The notes beneath the pieces are model-generated. The model made no database searches. It saw only the letters and a program-made list of their open reading frames with translations, and was not told the DNA's origin. Both the position numbers and the translations under genes were made by a program. Shown here piece after piece: positions 10,001-17,767 of a stretch of 64,000 nucleotides of DNA (the first letter of the stretch is position 1; each line of letters begins with the position of its first letter). This DNA is from JBBSEX01 sp038239345. GTDB lineage: Bacteria > Acidobacteriota > Terriglobia > Bryobacterales > Bryobacteraceae. Location of the stretch: contig JBBSEX010000001.1 of the NCBI GenBank assembly GCA_038239345.1, positions 248,001-312,000 of the forward strand. Reading direction: 5' to 3'.

Positions 10001-10451
10001 GCTCATAGTTACGATTATTCAGCGATAGCTCACGAACCTGCGTTCCGGAAATCAGCGTGCTTCCGGCGGAGGACTGTAGCTCGACGCTCAAAGCCGACTC
10101 TTGCACCGTTACCTGCTCGGTAGGCGAGCCCACTTCGAGTGTCAAGTTAACGGTCAGCTTATCGTTCACGTTCAGCTGAATGTCGGTGCGCGAAGCCTTC
10201 TTAAATGCCACGGCTTCGACGGTAACGGAATACTTTCCGATAATTAGAAGCGGAGCGGAGAAGTTACCGCTATCGTCTGTGATCAGATTTCGGAGGACCT
10301 GATTGCGCTCCGTATTGACAATCGTAACTTTGGCATTGGGAACCGTCGCACCCGACGGATCGGTAACCGTGCCAGCAATACTTCCATTGATATCTTGAGC
10401 CGCTAGCGGCAGAACGCCGGCCAGCAACACTATAAGAAAAGCACTTCGCAT
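7089..10451 (-). CDS. TonB-dependent receptor with carboxypeptidase-regulatory-like N-terminal domain
   Basis: About 1120 residues. The ATG at 10451 follows a GGGGG stretch and opens a signal peptide (MRSAFLIVLLAGVLPLAAQ). Residues ~20-100 are a carboxypeptidase-regulatory/CnaB-like domain (GSIAGTVTDPSGATVPNAKV). Then comes a plug domain (LNNRNYEQLVSLMPGV, INGQRASSNNWTVDGADN, AAGGQINVVTKSGT) and a long outer-membrane barrel ending in LGAKFYF with the terminal aromatic residue. This is the Oar/SusC-like receptor type greatly expanded in Acidobacteria. Substrate unknown; no SusD-like partner is adjacent. It appears to be a single-gene transcript with its own terminator. Confidence 0.95.
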   Translation of the reverse strand: MRSAFLIVLLAGVLPLAAQDINGSIAGTVTDPSGATVPNAKVTIVNTERNQVLRNLITDDSGNFSAPLLIIGKYSVTVEAVAFKKASRTDIQLNVNDKLTVNLTLEVGSPTEQVTVQESALSVELQSSAGSTLISGTQVRELSLNNRNYEQLVSLMPGVSSGASDQIYLGTTNPTGGTNTVSFSINGQRASSNNWTVDGADNVDRGSNQTLLNYPSIDALAEFKVLRGSYSAELGRAAGGQINVVTKSGTSEFHGVAYEFVRNNAFAANNWINNANSVNLGSDGKARVPPLRYNDFGYTIGGPVYIPGVYNKDKNKTFFFFSQEFRRVITYGASQAIVPTANEKQGIFAVPVCVASSAGVCTQTATTIPNINPVAAAYIKDIFNQVPAGSALNNSLFVPLRSVYNARQELYKIDHNFGTKLQVFGRYLSDTIPTIEPGGLFTGSPLPGVANTKTDSPGHSWVFRAQATITPTLLNEAGYSFSYGAITSDPTGLIGSQQSPDVKVPLPFAVSLQRLPSLTITGGTGVAGFGPYRDFNRDHNAYDNLTKILGRHSIKAGASVHRYQKTENASGNNVGSFSFSATPAPAGTPTFQQAWANFLLGNVSQFTQASLDLTPDIRLWQTEVYVQDDFRLRPNLTISYGIRYSNFRQPYDKNSFLTSFDPEKFDRSKAPQISTTNGNIISPVGTYDPLNGIIVNGLSSPYGKKVADESNYNFAPRFGFSWDPTGGGKTAIRGGYGVYYDATLVGSFEQNIFQNPPYVQSATISNTRLENPTAGTPIVSAGPGVLRATPVPFHIPYTQQWSFDIQREIRKDLILDAGFVGTKGTHLLGIVDINQVQPGAGLAAGLHTGAGTAFTTADTPKLNALRPYPGYNAINQLQNAFDSNYNGLQVSLEKRFGTNGSFNLSYTFSKNLTDNPSDRSNAPQNSYNWHEGEYGRATFDRRHVLTFNYVYELPFLKDQKSLTGHVLGGWQISGITQVGSGLPFSPTTSSVDPAGLGFLGASAAGPRPDWICDPNSNAPHLPTQWFNTSCFANVPAGTVRPGNAGRGVINGPGYQRWDTSLFKNIRFGERLRLQIRGEAFNVFNHGNPLTIVTNITSSTYGRVTAFRDPRIIQLGAKFYF

Positions 10452-10528
10452 TGGACCCCCTGAGCAAATTGACACAATTGTAAGATTTTAACATGCTGCC
10501 CGCTCAGGGAGCACTCGGCCCACCGCAA

Positions 10529-10909
10529 CTAAATCTCGATCGGAAGTCCCGATTCGTTATATGCTCGCCACCCGCCATCCAACGACAGAACGTTCGAATA
10601 ACCCATCTTCTGGATGCTGTCGCTGGCCAAGGCCGAACGGTAGCCGCCGCCGCAATAGAGGACAAGCTTCGCCGCCTTATCGGGAATCTTCGTTTCGATA
10701 TCGCGCTCGATAATTCCCCTGCTCAAGTGGACCGCGCCGAACGCGTGCCCGGCGGCCCATTCGCTGTCTTCCCGAACGTCCACCAAGGTGTACGGCTCGC
10801 CCGACGCGGCTAGCTTTTTATACTGTGCGATATCCACTTCATGAACGCGCGACTTGGCGTCGGCGGCTATTGCAAGAAATCCCGGGCTATGAATTTTGTG
10901 TGGGGTCAT
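10529..10909 (-). CDS. Rhodanese-like domain protein
   Basis: A 126-residue single-domain rhodanese, either a sulfurtransferase or a sulfur carrier. The signature pieces are TLVDVREDSEWAAGHAFGAVH and the active-site loop C86-GGGYR, then the DGGWRAY end motif. The N-terminal ~20 residues (FLAIAADAKSRV) are slightly hydrophobic but do not look like a clear signal peptide. The ATG overlaps the murA stop (ATGA), so it is cotranslated with murA. The link between sulfur transfer and peptidoglycan synthesis is not obvious. Confidence 0.9.
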   Translation of the reverse strand: MTPHKIHSPGFLAIAADAKSRVHEVDIAQYKKLAASGEPYTLVDVREDSEWAAGHAFGAVHLSRGIIERDIETKIPDKAAKLVLYCGGGYRSALASDSIQKMGYSNVLSLDGGWRAYNESGLPIEI

Positions 10910-12168
10910 GGAGTATTTCGGCGTTCGATTCTGGCTCCAGCTTGCGCCAGTTTTCCCTCGATCTTCTCATACCCGCGATCGATGTGATAGACACGATCGA
11001 CCACGGTTTCGCCTTTCGCCACCAGCGCCGCCAGTACGAGTGAGGCACTCGCCCGCAGGTCGGAGGCAATCACCTGGGCTCCCGACAGTTCGGTTGCGCC
11101 GGCAACAATCGCTTGTCGTCCTTCGATGCGAATATTCGCCCCCATGCGCACCAGTTCCGGCACATGCATGAAGCGATTTTCGAAGATCGTTTCGGTGATG
11201 AAGCTGATCCCCGTCGCGCGCGTCATCAGCGCCATGTATTGCGCCTGCAAGTCGGTGGCAAAGCCCGGATATTCCGTTGTGGTCATGTCTACCGAGCGCA
11301 GATGCCCGTTGCCTTTCACGCGCAACGATGTCGGCGAGAGCTCGGTTACGTGCGCTCCGCTCTCATTCACTTTGGCGGTTAGCGCGCTTACATGCTCGGC
11401 GACGCAGCCGGTAAGAATCAGGTCACCGCCAGTGATCGCGCCCGCGACTAGAAACGTCCCCGTCTCGATGCGATCGGCGATGATGGAATGCTCTGCGCCA
11501 TGCAACCGTGCAACGCCCTGAACCGTGATGGTGGAAGAGCCGGCGCCATCGATCTTTGCGCCCATCTTCACTAACAGCGCCGCCAGATCCGCCACTTCCG
11601 GCTCACGAGCTGCATTCTCGATGATGGTTTCGCCTTTTGCCAAAACCGCCGCCATCAACAGATCTTCCGTTCCGGTGACGGTGATCCGCTCGAATTTTAC
11701 GTGCGCCCCGCGAAGTCCGTCGGGGGCCTGCGCTTCGACGTACCCATGGGTCTGATGAATGCGCGCCCCCAATTGTTCCAGCGCCAGCACATGCAAATTG
11801 ATGGGTCTTGCGCCGATCGCGCATCCGCCGGGCATGGATACGCGGGCGCGGCCTGTGCGGGCGACAAGTGGCCCCAGAACAAGGCTTGAGGCGCGCATCG
11901 TCTTCACTACTTCGTACGGCGCTTCCGGTTTGGAAATCTGGCGGGCGTCCACCGTAACGCAGTTGCCATCGACCGCTACGGTGGCCCCGGTATAGGCGAG
12001 TAATTTCTCCATCGTGCGGATGTCTTTCACCCGGGGAATGCGGTCCAGCTTCACCGGGTCGGCGGTAAGCAGACAAGCGGCCAAGGCCGGAAGGGCGGAA
12101 TTCTTGGCGCCGCTAATCGCTATTTCGCCCGTAAGGGGAACTCCCCCGTGAATGAAAAACTTATCCAT
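10906..12168 (-). CDS. murA: UDP-N-acetylglucosamine 1-carboxyvinyltransferase
   Basis: A 420-residue MurA, the first committed step of peptidoglycan synthesis (PEP plus UDP-GlcNAc). Visible signatures are the substrate-binding K22-N23 in GAKNSALP, catalytic Cys116 in PGGCAIGARP, and the conserved ATTEYPGFATDLQAQ-type segment (here TTTEYPGF). Cys rather than Asp at position 116 implies the usual fosfomycin-sensitive form (known of the family). Length is typical. It lies 13 bases after murQ and overlaps the rhodanese gene, giving an operon murQ-murA-rhodanese. Confidence 0.97.
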   Translation of the reverse strand: MDKFFIHGGVPLTGEIAISGAKNSALPALAACLLTADPVKLDRIPRVKDIRTMEKLLAYTGATVAVDGNCVTVDARQISKPEAPYEVVKTMRASSLVLGPLVARTGRARVSMPGGCAIGARPINLHVLALEQLGARIHQTHGYVEAQAPDGLRGAHVKFERITVTGTEDLLMAAVLAKGETIIENAAREPEVADLAALLVKMGAKIDGAGSSTITVQGVARLHGAEHSIIADRIETGTFLVAGAITGGDLILTGCVAEHVSALTAKVNESGAHVTELSPTSLRVKGNGHLRSVDMTTTEYPGFATDLQAQYMALMTRATGISFITETIFENRFMHVPELVRMGANIRIEGRQAIVAGATELSGAQVIASDLRASASLVLAALVAKGETVVDRVYHIDRGYEKIEGKLAQAGARIERRNTP

Positions 12169-12181
12169 ATGTTTTGGTTTC

Positions 12182-13084
12182 TTATTGTGTCAACGCGTCC
12201 ACGATTCGTCCTCTTACCGCTCGAAGCCGGTTTTCGGCGGTGTCCCGGCCGACATCCAGTTTTGCCATCACGATCGCCGTTTTCACGTTTCGGCCGCTCG
12301 CTTCCAGCAATTCTTCGGCGCGTGCCGGATCTACGCCCGCGGCCGCGGCGATGATCCGCAGAGCCCTCTGCACCAGTTTCTGATTCCTCGGCTGAACGTT
12401 CACCATCAGGTTCCCGTAAACATAGCCGCGGCGGATCATCGTTGCCGTACTAAGCATGTTCAACACCAGTTTTGTTGCCGTCCCCGCTCGCATCCGCGTC
12501 GAACCGGTAATCACTTCCGGGCCGGGAAGTGGCTCAATCGCAATATCGACGATTTGCGAAAGCTCGGAATTCGGCGTACAACTGATCCCCGCCGTGATCG
12601 CACCCATCTGTCGCGCTTTCGCCACCGCGCCCAAAACATAGGGCGTACGGCCACTGGCGGCAATCCCAACCAAGACGTCTTTCGCGGTGAATCCCGCTGC
12701 CATCAGGTCATGAGCGCCAGAGTCCGGATCGTCTTCGCTGGCCTCGGTGGCTTGGGCCAAAGCTTTCTCGCCACCGGCGATGATTCCGGTTACCAGCGTA
12801 GGAGGAACACTAAAGGTCGGCGGACATTCCGCCGCGTCCAGCACACCCAGCCGCCCGCTGGTGCCCGCGCCGATATAGAACAGCCGGCCACCGGAGTCCA
12901 TCGCGGCGACAATCGCTTCTACGGCCTGCGCAATCCTCGGAAGTTCTTTGGCCACCGACTCGGCAACCTGCCGGTCCGCATCGTTAATAACCCGCAGAAT
13001 TTCGGCGGTTGGCAACTCATCGATGTGGACCGAAAGCGGATTGTTTTGCTCCGTAAGCAGACGATCGAGCATAGGAGTACTCAT
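12182..13084 (-). CDS. murQ: N-acetylmuramic acid 6-phosphate etherase
   Basis: A 300-residue MurQ, which cleaves the lactyl ether of MurNAc-6-phosphate to give GlcNAc-6-phosphate in cell-wall recycling. It has the SIS-domain signature GRLFYIGAGTSGRLGVLDA, catalytic Glu86 in DAAECPPTF and Glu117 in EASEDD, matching the two essential glutamates of E. coli MurQ. The C-terminal helical part (ARAEELLEASGRNVKTAIVM) is also typical. It sits directly upstream of murA. Its product would be a substrate for NagA, encoded about 29 kb away in this window. Confidence 0.96.
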   Translation of the reverse strand: MSTPMLDRLLTEQNNPLSVHIDELPTAEILRVINDADRQVAESVAKELPRIAQAVEAIVAAMDSGGRLFYIGAGTSGRLGVLDAAECPPTFSVPPTLVTGIIAGGEKALAQATEASEDDPDSGAHDLMAAGFTAKDVLVGIAASGRTPYVLGAVAKARQMGAITAGISCTPNSELSQIVDIAIEPLPGPEVITGSTRMRAGTATKLVLNMLSTATMIRRGYVYGNLMVNVQPRNQKLVQRALRIIAAAAGVDPARAEELLEASGRNVKTAIVMAKLDVGRDTAENRLRAVRGRIVDALTQ

Positions 13085-13097
13085 CGTAACGTAAACG

Positions 13098-13127
13098 AAA
13101 AAAGGGCACCAGCCGAAGCCAGTACCC
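13098..13127 (-). terminator. Rho-independent terminator after the IscA/ErpA-type gene
   Basis: On the minus strand GGGTACTGGC pairs with GCTGGTGCCC (three G-U pairs) around a TTCG tetraloop, followed by six T. It lies between the Fe-S carrier gene (stop 13168) and murQ (start 13084), so it separates the two transcription units. Confidence 0.85.
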
Positions 13128-13167
13128 TCCCAATGCGCTTATGATGATTTCGACGTTCGACGCGCGC

Positions 13168-13491
13168 TTAGACGCTAAACGAACTGCCACATCCGCAAGT
13201 GGATTTCACCTGCGGATTACTGAACTTGAAGCCCGAACCTTCCAGCGATTCCACGTAATCGACTTCCGCGCCATCCAAATAAAGAAGGCTGGCCTGATCG
13301 ATAAACACCTTCAAATCGCCAAATTTATAAGTCTTGTCCAGCATATTCGGTGTGTTTTCAAATGCCATGGAATAGCTGAATCCGGAGCAACCGCCACCAA
13401 CGACTGCAATGCGCAGACCCGCGGGTTTAGGTTCCTGGCTATCGAGAATCTCTCGAACCTTGCCGACTGCGGTTTCCGTAAGTTGCACCAT
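13168..13491 (-). CDS. A-type iron-sulfur cluster carrier (IscA/ErpA/HesB family)
   Basis: A 107-residue A-type carrier protein. The three cluster-ligand cysteines are Cys35 (GGGCSGFSY), Cys99 and Cys101 (STCGCGSSF), at normal spacing. The N-terminal MVQLTETAVGKVREIL segment is typical. An AGGAG motif precedes the ATG. No other Fe-S assembly genes lie next to it, and a terminator follows, so it is probably monocistronic. Whether it is IscA, ErpA or SufA by function cannot be told from sequence alone. Confidence 0.94.
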   Translation of the reverse strand: MVQLTETAVGKVREILDSQEPKPAGLRIAVVGGGCSGFSYSMAFENTPNMLDKTYKFGDLKVFIDQASLLYLDGAEVDYVESLEGSGFKFSNPQVKSTCGCGSSFSV

Positions 13492-13662
13492 TACTGTGTA
13501 TCTCCTGATCTTAGTTTACAATCAAAGCCGCGTTCTGCCAACTATGCGGTCCGAACGAGCTATTTAAGGAGATGCCGTTCCGCCTTCCGGCGACTCATCC
13601 AGATCGGAGGACTGCCGCCGTCGTGTCGTGCTCGTTCGCGGAATGCCGACGTCGAAATCGGA

Positions 13663-13955
13663 TTACAAGGCGATTGGCTGCTCAGGATTGAGGACCGTAA
13701 AACCTTCCATTATGGCCACCCGGCAAAACTGCCCAGGTCAGCTTCCAAACGCCGCCGAGCGATCAGTAAGGATTGCTCGTCGATGTCGCCGGTTCGAAAC
13801 TTGAGCGCGAGCACGGATTCCATTTCGAGGATGGTGAATCGGGAAATAAAGCGGTGCGAACCTGGTTCGGTGGCGATCCTGTCTATGAGAGCGCTCCCCA
13901 GTTCTTTACGGTAGACCTTCGCCAGCGCGCTGGTGTCGAAGAAGTATCTCGGCAC
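13663..13955 (-). pseudogene. VapC-type PIN toxin, internally deleted remnant
   Basis: From a GTG at 13955 (directly after the antitoxin stop) an 81-residue frame reads as the N-terminal half of a PIN-domain ribonuclease: FFDTSALAKVY with the first Asp, then LEMESVLALKF with the Glu. It stops at 13710 before the third acidic residue of the active site. In an overlapping frame, 13663-13710 encodes MEGFTVLNPEQPIAL and a stop. EGFTVLNPE closely resembles the usual end of VapC-type toxins. The simplest reading is loss of about 50 codons plus a frameshift. The metal site is incomplete, so toxicity is not expected. Confidence 0.65.
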
Positions 13956-14213
13956 CTAGCGATCTCGACGTTCTTCAATCACCGCTTCCGACAGTGATCC
14001 GCGAATCGAGGCGAGCGCTTGGCGCACTTCATCGAGGCTTACCTGGTCGCCAGCTGCGCTTGCCCACTCGTCGGACGAAGCCAATAATGGAAGGTCGCAA
14101 AGACTTCCCTGGTCGAAGATTGTGACGGTAACCTCCTGCCTCTCGTCAAGCAATATGGGTTCGAGAGGACGCAACACCCCGTCTTCCTAGATAGCCCGTA
14201 CGGTCTTCTCCAT
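13956..14213 (-). pseudogene. DUF104 (AF2212-like) antitoxin with an in-frame stop
   Basis: Reading from the ATG at 14213 gives MEKTVRAI, then TAG, then EDGVLRPLEPILLDERQE. DUF104 antitoxins normally run unbroken through this segment with an aromatic residue such as Tyr where the TAG stands, so a single base change would explain the stop. A GTG at 14177 could restart a 73-residue product, but it would lack the first beta strand. The C-terminal part looks intact and ends directly before the PIN remnant. Together with the deleted toxin this suggests a decayed type II module. Confidence 0.62.
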
Positions 14214-14444
14214 ACGCATAGTGTAAGGCATTGCATCCCGTCTCGGCCCCGTCTACCCCTGCATCCAAGACGGCTCTCAACTCAGAGGATGAGACAGCTG
14301 AGAGGAAGGGGGCGAAAACGCACGATCGGGGGTGAGCTCCACGGTCATCGCGCTACACTGACGATAACGCCGCTTTTTTGCCAGCAATCTTGGCGGCCGC
14401 AACCGGCTGAAACCGCTGACCTCTGGGACACGTCACGAGGTTGT

Positions 14445-15122
14445 ATGAACGGGCTTAGTGCAGTCCTCCCATTTCCGGTAGCTGGCGAGACAAACGAGAG
14501 CAACCGGGCAAAGACCAGAGTGGATCATCGGAGTACTGACGAGGCTGCGTTGGTTCGGCGAGTCCAGGCGAAGGACGAAATGGCCTTCCGGGAAATCGTA
14601 GAACGCTACCAGTCGAAGGTTTTTTCCATTATTTACGGGATCTTGCGCAACCGCAACGACGCTGAGGATATTTCCCAGCAGGTTTTCGCGAAGATCTACT
14701 TCTCCATCAAAAACTTCGACTTTCGCAGTTCCTTGCTCACCTGGATCTATAAGATCACGGTGAACGAGTGCTACGATTATCTGCGTAAAAAGCGCGTTCG
14801 GAAGCTGGTTTATGAGAGCGACTTCTCGGAAGAAGATGCCCAGCGGATGGAAAATTCCGAGCCCGCCGTCGACAAACGGCCAGCCGTGGATTCGAGCTTG
14901 GCGCAGCGCGATCTGATTACGAAACTGCTGGCGAAAGTGTCCGAGGAAGATCGAATGCTGATCCTCCTAAAAGAAGTGGAAGGCCACTCTGTGGAAGAGC
15001 TTTCGAAAATGACCGGTATGAATGAGAACACGATTAAGGTAAAATTATTTAGAACCCGACAGAAGCTACTGAAAGCAGCCCAACGGTTGTTTCGTACTAC
15101 CGGAACGCAATCCGCGTCTTGA
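14445..15122 (+). CDS. ECF-type RNA polymerase sigma factor
   Basis: A 225-residue extracytoplasmic-function sigma factor. Region 2 is visible as EMAFREIVERYQSKVFSIIY and DAEDISQQVFAKIY; region 4 as LILLKEVEGHSVEELSKMTG and NENTIKVKLFRTRQKLLKAA. The ATG at 14445 is chosen because GAGG lies just before it and the upstream in-frame extension is not protein-like; some 40 residues still precede region 2. A zinc-type anti-sigma gene follows about 120 bases downstream. Specific promoters are not identifiable from the window. Confidence 0.93.
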   Translation: MNGLSAVLPFPVAGETNESNRAKTRVDHRSTDEAALVRRVQAKDEMAFREIVERYQSKVFSIIYGILRNRNDAEDISQQVFAKIYFSIKNFDFRSSLLTWIYKITVNECYDYLRKKRVRKLVYESDFSEEDAQRMENSEPAVDKRPAVDSSLAQRDLITKLLAKVSEEDRMLILLKEVEGHSVEELSKMTGMNENTIKVKLFRTRQKLLKAAQRLFRTTGTQSAS

Positions 15123-15240
15123 GGGGCGCGTAATGTTCGAGCGGACATTTTAGATCCGCGCTGAGTTGTTTGGAACAAAACGCCTGGATACGGGCGATGA
15201 AGTGAGCTTGAAAGTGCAGTTAAAATTGAGGGAAGAGTAT

Positions 15241-15693
15241 ATGCACCGGGCGATCGAAGATCATCTGGAAGACTATCTTGCCGGCGGGGCGAATGCCGCG
15301 CCACCGGAATTCCACTCGCACCTCGAGTCCTGCGGGGAGTGCCGCGCCACCCTAACGGCGTTGAGCGAGCAGAGCCGGGCGATTCGCGGTCTCCGTGTCG
15401 AATATGAACCGACAGCGGGCTTTTATAGCCGCGTAATCGGGCGTATCGACGATCAATACAAAGCGTCTATCTGGAACTTATTCCTGGAATCGGCTTTTGG
15501 ACGGCGGCTGGCCGTTGCCTCCTTAGCTTTGGCGATCATGATGGGTACCTACATCGTAACCACCGAACCAAATTCCGAAGTTGCCAGCGTTGCCAGTCTA
15601 TCGGGAAATAGCGAACTGGCGCCTGCCCCTACCTTAGGCGCAAACCCGCACCAGGACGCGGTTTTTGTGAATCTGGTTACGTACGAACAATAG
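15241..15693 (+). CDS. Membrane anti-sigma factor with zinc-finger motif
   Basis: A 150-residue protein; the ATG at 15241 follows GGGAAGAG at good distance. Residues 27-34 give H-x3-C-x2-C (FHSHLESCGEC), the ZAS-type anti-sigma zinc motif. A single membrane helix spans about residues 89-107 and a short periplasmic tail follows. Position directly behind the ECF sigma gene indicates it holds that sigma factor inactive. Upstream in-frame codons exist from 15166 but lack family similarity. Confidence 0.85.
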   Translation: MHRAIEDHLEDYLAGGANAAPPEFHSHLESCGECRATLTALSEQSRAIRGLRVEYEPTAGFYSRVIGRIDDQYKASIWNLFLESAFGRRLAVASLALAIMMGTYIVTTEPNSEVASVASLSGNSELAPAPTLGANPHQDAVFVNLVTYEQ

Positions 15694-15697
15694 GGAT

Positions 15698-16066
15698 ATG
15701 GTTGCTGATTCGGCTCCCTGGCGCAATCCCCGCGTTCTCAGCGTTTTATTAATTGTCTTTATATTCGGCGGAGTATCCGGAGCCTTGACCATGCGTCTCG
15801 GCCTTCACCGCTTTCTGCATCCGGCGGGCCCGGCTTGGCGCGAAGGCAACAAGGAGATCTTCCTCCAGAAATTCAAGAAGGAACTGGATCTGACGCCTCG
15901 TCAAGAAGAGCAAATCACAACCGTTCTGAACGATTACACGATGTACTACAAAACATTACAGGACCAATTGGATGAGGTCCGGGCCAGCGGAAAGAGCCGC
16001 ATTCTCGATGTCCTCAGTGAACCCCAAAAACGCAAATTCGAGAAAATGTTGAAGGACGCCCGGTAA
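15698..16066 (+). CDS. Membrane-anchored Spy/CnrX-like periplasmic sensor protein
   Basis: A 122-residue protein with one N-terminal membrane helix (about 13-31) and a helical periplasmic part. The motif LDLTPRQEEQI at 63-73 is the LTxxQ signature of the Spy/CpxP/CnrX superfamily. It follows the anti-sigma gene by four bases, so it is almost certainly cotranscribed. In metal-responsive systems such as CnrYXH, a protein of this kind senses periplasmic metal and releases the sigma factor. The analogous role is an inference; no clear metal-ligand His/Met cluster is seen. Confidence 0.75.
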   Translation: MVADSAPWRNPRVLSVLLIVFIFGGVSGALTMRLGLHRFLHPAGPAWREGNKEIFLQKFKKELDLTPRQEEQITTVLNDYTMYYKTLQDQLDEVRASGKSRILDVLSEPQKRKFEKMLKDAR

Positions 16067-16109
16067 AACGTCCCGCAAGACCGCGATACCATAGCCGTTA
16101 GAGGACACC

Positions 16110-16742
16110 ATGGATACGCTCCAGCTTCTAGGATCGGTATTAGGTTTCGGATTCCTCGGCGGCCTGCGTCTGTATGGAACGGTACTCGCGTTAGGGCTAA
16201 TTATCCGCTTCCACTGGTTGGCGCTGGGCCATCAATTTGCTCCGATGGGCGTGCTGGCCGATTGGCGAGTCCTCACAGTTGCCGCTGTCGCTTGCGTGAT
16301 TGAGTTTTTCGCCGACAAGATTCCCTGGGTAGATAGCGCTTGGGATACAGTGCATACCATCATTCGGCCGGTGGGCGTGTTGGGCCTGACGTACACGGCG
16401 CTGGGCAATGCCGACCCCTCCACCCGGGTGATTCTCGCGCTGCTGTCGGGCGGCGTGGCTTTGTCCAGTCATTCGGCAAAGGCCGCCACGCGCGCTCTGG
16501 TGAATCATTCTCCTGAGCCCGTCAGCAATATCGTCGTCAGCCTGGCTGAAGACGCGATCGTGCCGGCCGGTATTTGGATGACGCTTTATCACCCCACTAT
16601 CACGCTCTTTATAGTGGCCTTCCTGGTGGCTATCATCGCTTGGCTGGTTCCCAAGATTTTCCGCTTGCTGCGGCGCAGTTTCCTCGCCGTCCGGAACTGG
16701 ATTGATCCTCCGCCACAAAACGCCGGCGCTGGTGTACGTTAA
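16110..16742 (+). CDS. DUF4126 domain-containing membrane protein
   Basis: A 210-residue integral membrane protein with about five hydrophobic segments. The pattern GFGFLGGLRLYGTVLALGL, DKIPWVDSAWDTVHTIIRP and SHSAKAATRALVNHSPEP is characteristic of DUF4126. A biochemical function is not known for the family. It lies 43 bases after the Spy-like gene and may be part of the same stress transcript. Its 3' end nearly touches the DinB-like gene. Confidence 0.88.
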   Translation: MDTLQLLGSVLGFGFLGGLRLYGTVLALGLIIRFHWLALGHQFAPMGVLADWRVLTVAAVACVIEFFADKIPWVDSAWDTVHTIIRPVGVLGLTYTALGNADPSTRVILALLSGGVALSSHSAKAATRALVNHSPEPVSNIVVSLAEDAIVPAGIWMTLYHPTITLFIVAFLVAIIAWLVPKIFRLLRRSFLAVRNWIDPPPQNAGAGVR

Positions 16743-16746
16743 GGGT

Positions 16747-17205
16747 ATGCAAACGTTTCTCGATACCGTTGAAAAGGACCGCATCGTTGCCCGTCTGCAC
16801 AAAGTCTCCCCAGAAAGCCGCGCGCGGTGGGGCAAGATGTCGGCGCATCAAATGATCTGCCATTTGAACGACTCATTCCTAGCCGCCAGCGGCGATCGCC
16901 GTCCCAGCCCCAGCGGAGGATTCCTGCAGCGCACCGTTATAAAATTTGTCGCACTGCGCGTCCCGATGGCTTGGCCCAAGGGCGTACCGACTCGTCCGGA
17001 AATGGATCAGTTCGATGGCGGCACCAAACCCGGAGAATTCCAAAAGGATCTAGACGATCTGCTAAAAACCATCGATCGCTTTTGCCGCGCAGATCGAGAC
17101 TTCGTCTGGGCGCCCCATCCGATCTTCGCCACCATGACCGATTGGGAATGGATGCGCTGGGGCTTTCTTCACAGCGATCATCATCTGCGCCAGTTCGGGG
17201 CCTAA
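16747..17205 (+). CDS. DinB-like / DUF1569 family protein
   Basis: A 152-residue protein beginning MQTFLDTVEKDRIV. The ATG at 16747 follows AAGGGT and lies just past the previous stop. Helical bundle features and His positions (MSAHQMICHLND, and HSDHHLRQFG at the end) match the DinB superfamily, subgroup DUF1569, where three histidines bind a divalent metal. Some relatives are thiol-dependent enzymes, but most have no assigned substrate. The start is confident; the specific activity is not. Confidence 0.8.
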   Translation: MQTFLDTVEKDRIVARLHKVSPESRARWGKMSAHQMICHLNDSFLAASGDRRPSPSGGFLQRTVIKFVALRVPMAWPKGVPTRPEMDQFDGGTKPGEFQKDLDDLLKTIDRFCRADRDFVWAPHPIFATMTDWEWMRWGFLHSDHHLRQFGA

Positions 17206-17210
17206 CCTAA

Positions 17211-17741
17211 ATGACCCTCACTCAATCAGCCTTGCTCGCCGGACTCTGCTTTAGCGCCTTGGTCCGGGGGGCTGACGTACCGCCAATCCCCAATTTTCAT
17301 CCGGTAAACGATCACATCTATCGCAGCGCGCAACTGCCGCCTTCGGCCTACCGGGCTTTGGCAAAAATGGGTGTGAAAACGATCGTCGATTTGCGCGTCG
17401 TCGATATGCAAGAGGCAGCCGCCGCGCAAGCCGCCGGCATACAGTACGCGAATATTCCCCTGGATGGTTTCGCCGCGCCCACGGACGACCAAATCACCCA
17501 GGTCCTGGCCATTCTGGACGACAGCTCGAAATGGCCTGTCCTGGTTCATTGCCGCCGAGGCAAGGATCGCACCGGAACCGTAGTCGCTTGTTATCGCATC
17601 TCCCATGATCGCTGGGATAACGAAAAAGCGCTAAACGAAGCCAAATTGTATGGCATGAGCCGCCTGGAAAAGGGAATGCAAAAATACGTTCTCAACTTTC
17701 ACCCGCCGCCCGCCGCCCCCATCGTCGCGGTTATTAAATAG
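17211..17741 (+). CDS. Secreted tyrosine / dual-specificity phosphatase-like protein
   Basis: A 176-residue protein with a signal peptide (about 1-20, ending in VRGA). The P-loop HCRRGKDRTG carries Cys114 and Arg120 (C-x5-R), and the upstream IVDLRVVDMQEAAAAQ segment carries the usual DLR. Asp89-equivalent general-acid candidates lie in FAAPTDDQ. Secreted cysteine phosphatases of this kind occur widely in Acidobacteria; the substrate could be a phosphoprotein, phosphoinositide-like lipid or phosphosugar. The gene sits six bases after the DinB-like gene. Confidence 0.85.
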   Translation: MTLTQSALLAGLCFSALVRGADVPPIPNFHPVNDHIYRSAQLPPSAYRALAKMGVKTIVDLRVVDMQEAAAAQAAGIQYANIPLDGFAAPTDDQITQVLAILDDSSKWPVLVHCRRGKDRTGTVVACYRISHDRWDNEKALNEAKLYGMSRLEKGMQKYVLNFHPPPAAPIVAVIK

Positions 17742-17761
17742 GATACTTCTAACGCCGATGG

Positions 17762-17767
17762 TATAAT
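17762..17767 (+). promoter_or_regulatory. Candidate -10 element (TATAAT) upstream of the aminotransferase gene
   Basis: A perfect TATAAT lies about 120 bases before the class III aminotransferase start. No convincing -35 hexamer is seen at 17 bases, so this is only a candidate. Confidence 0.35.
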
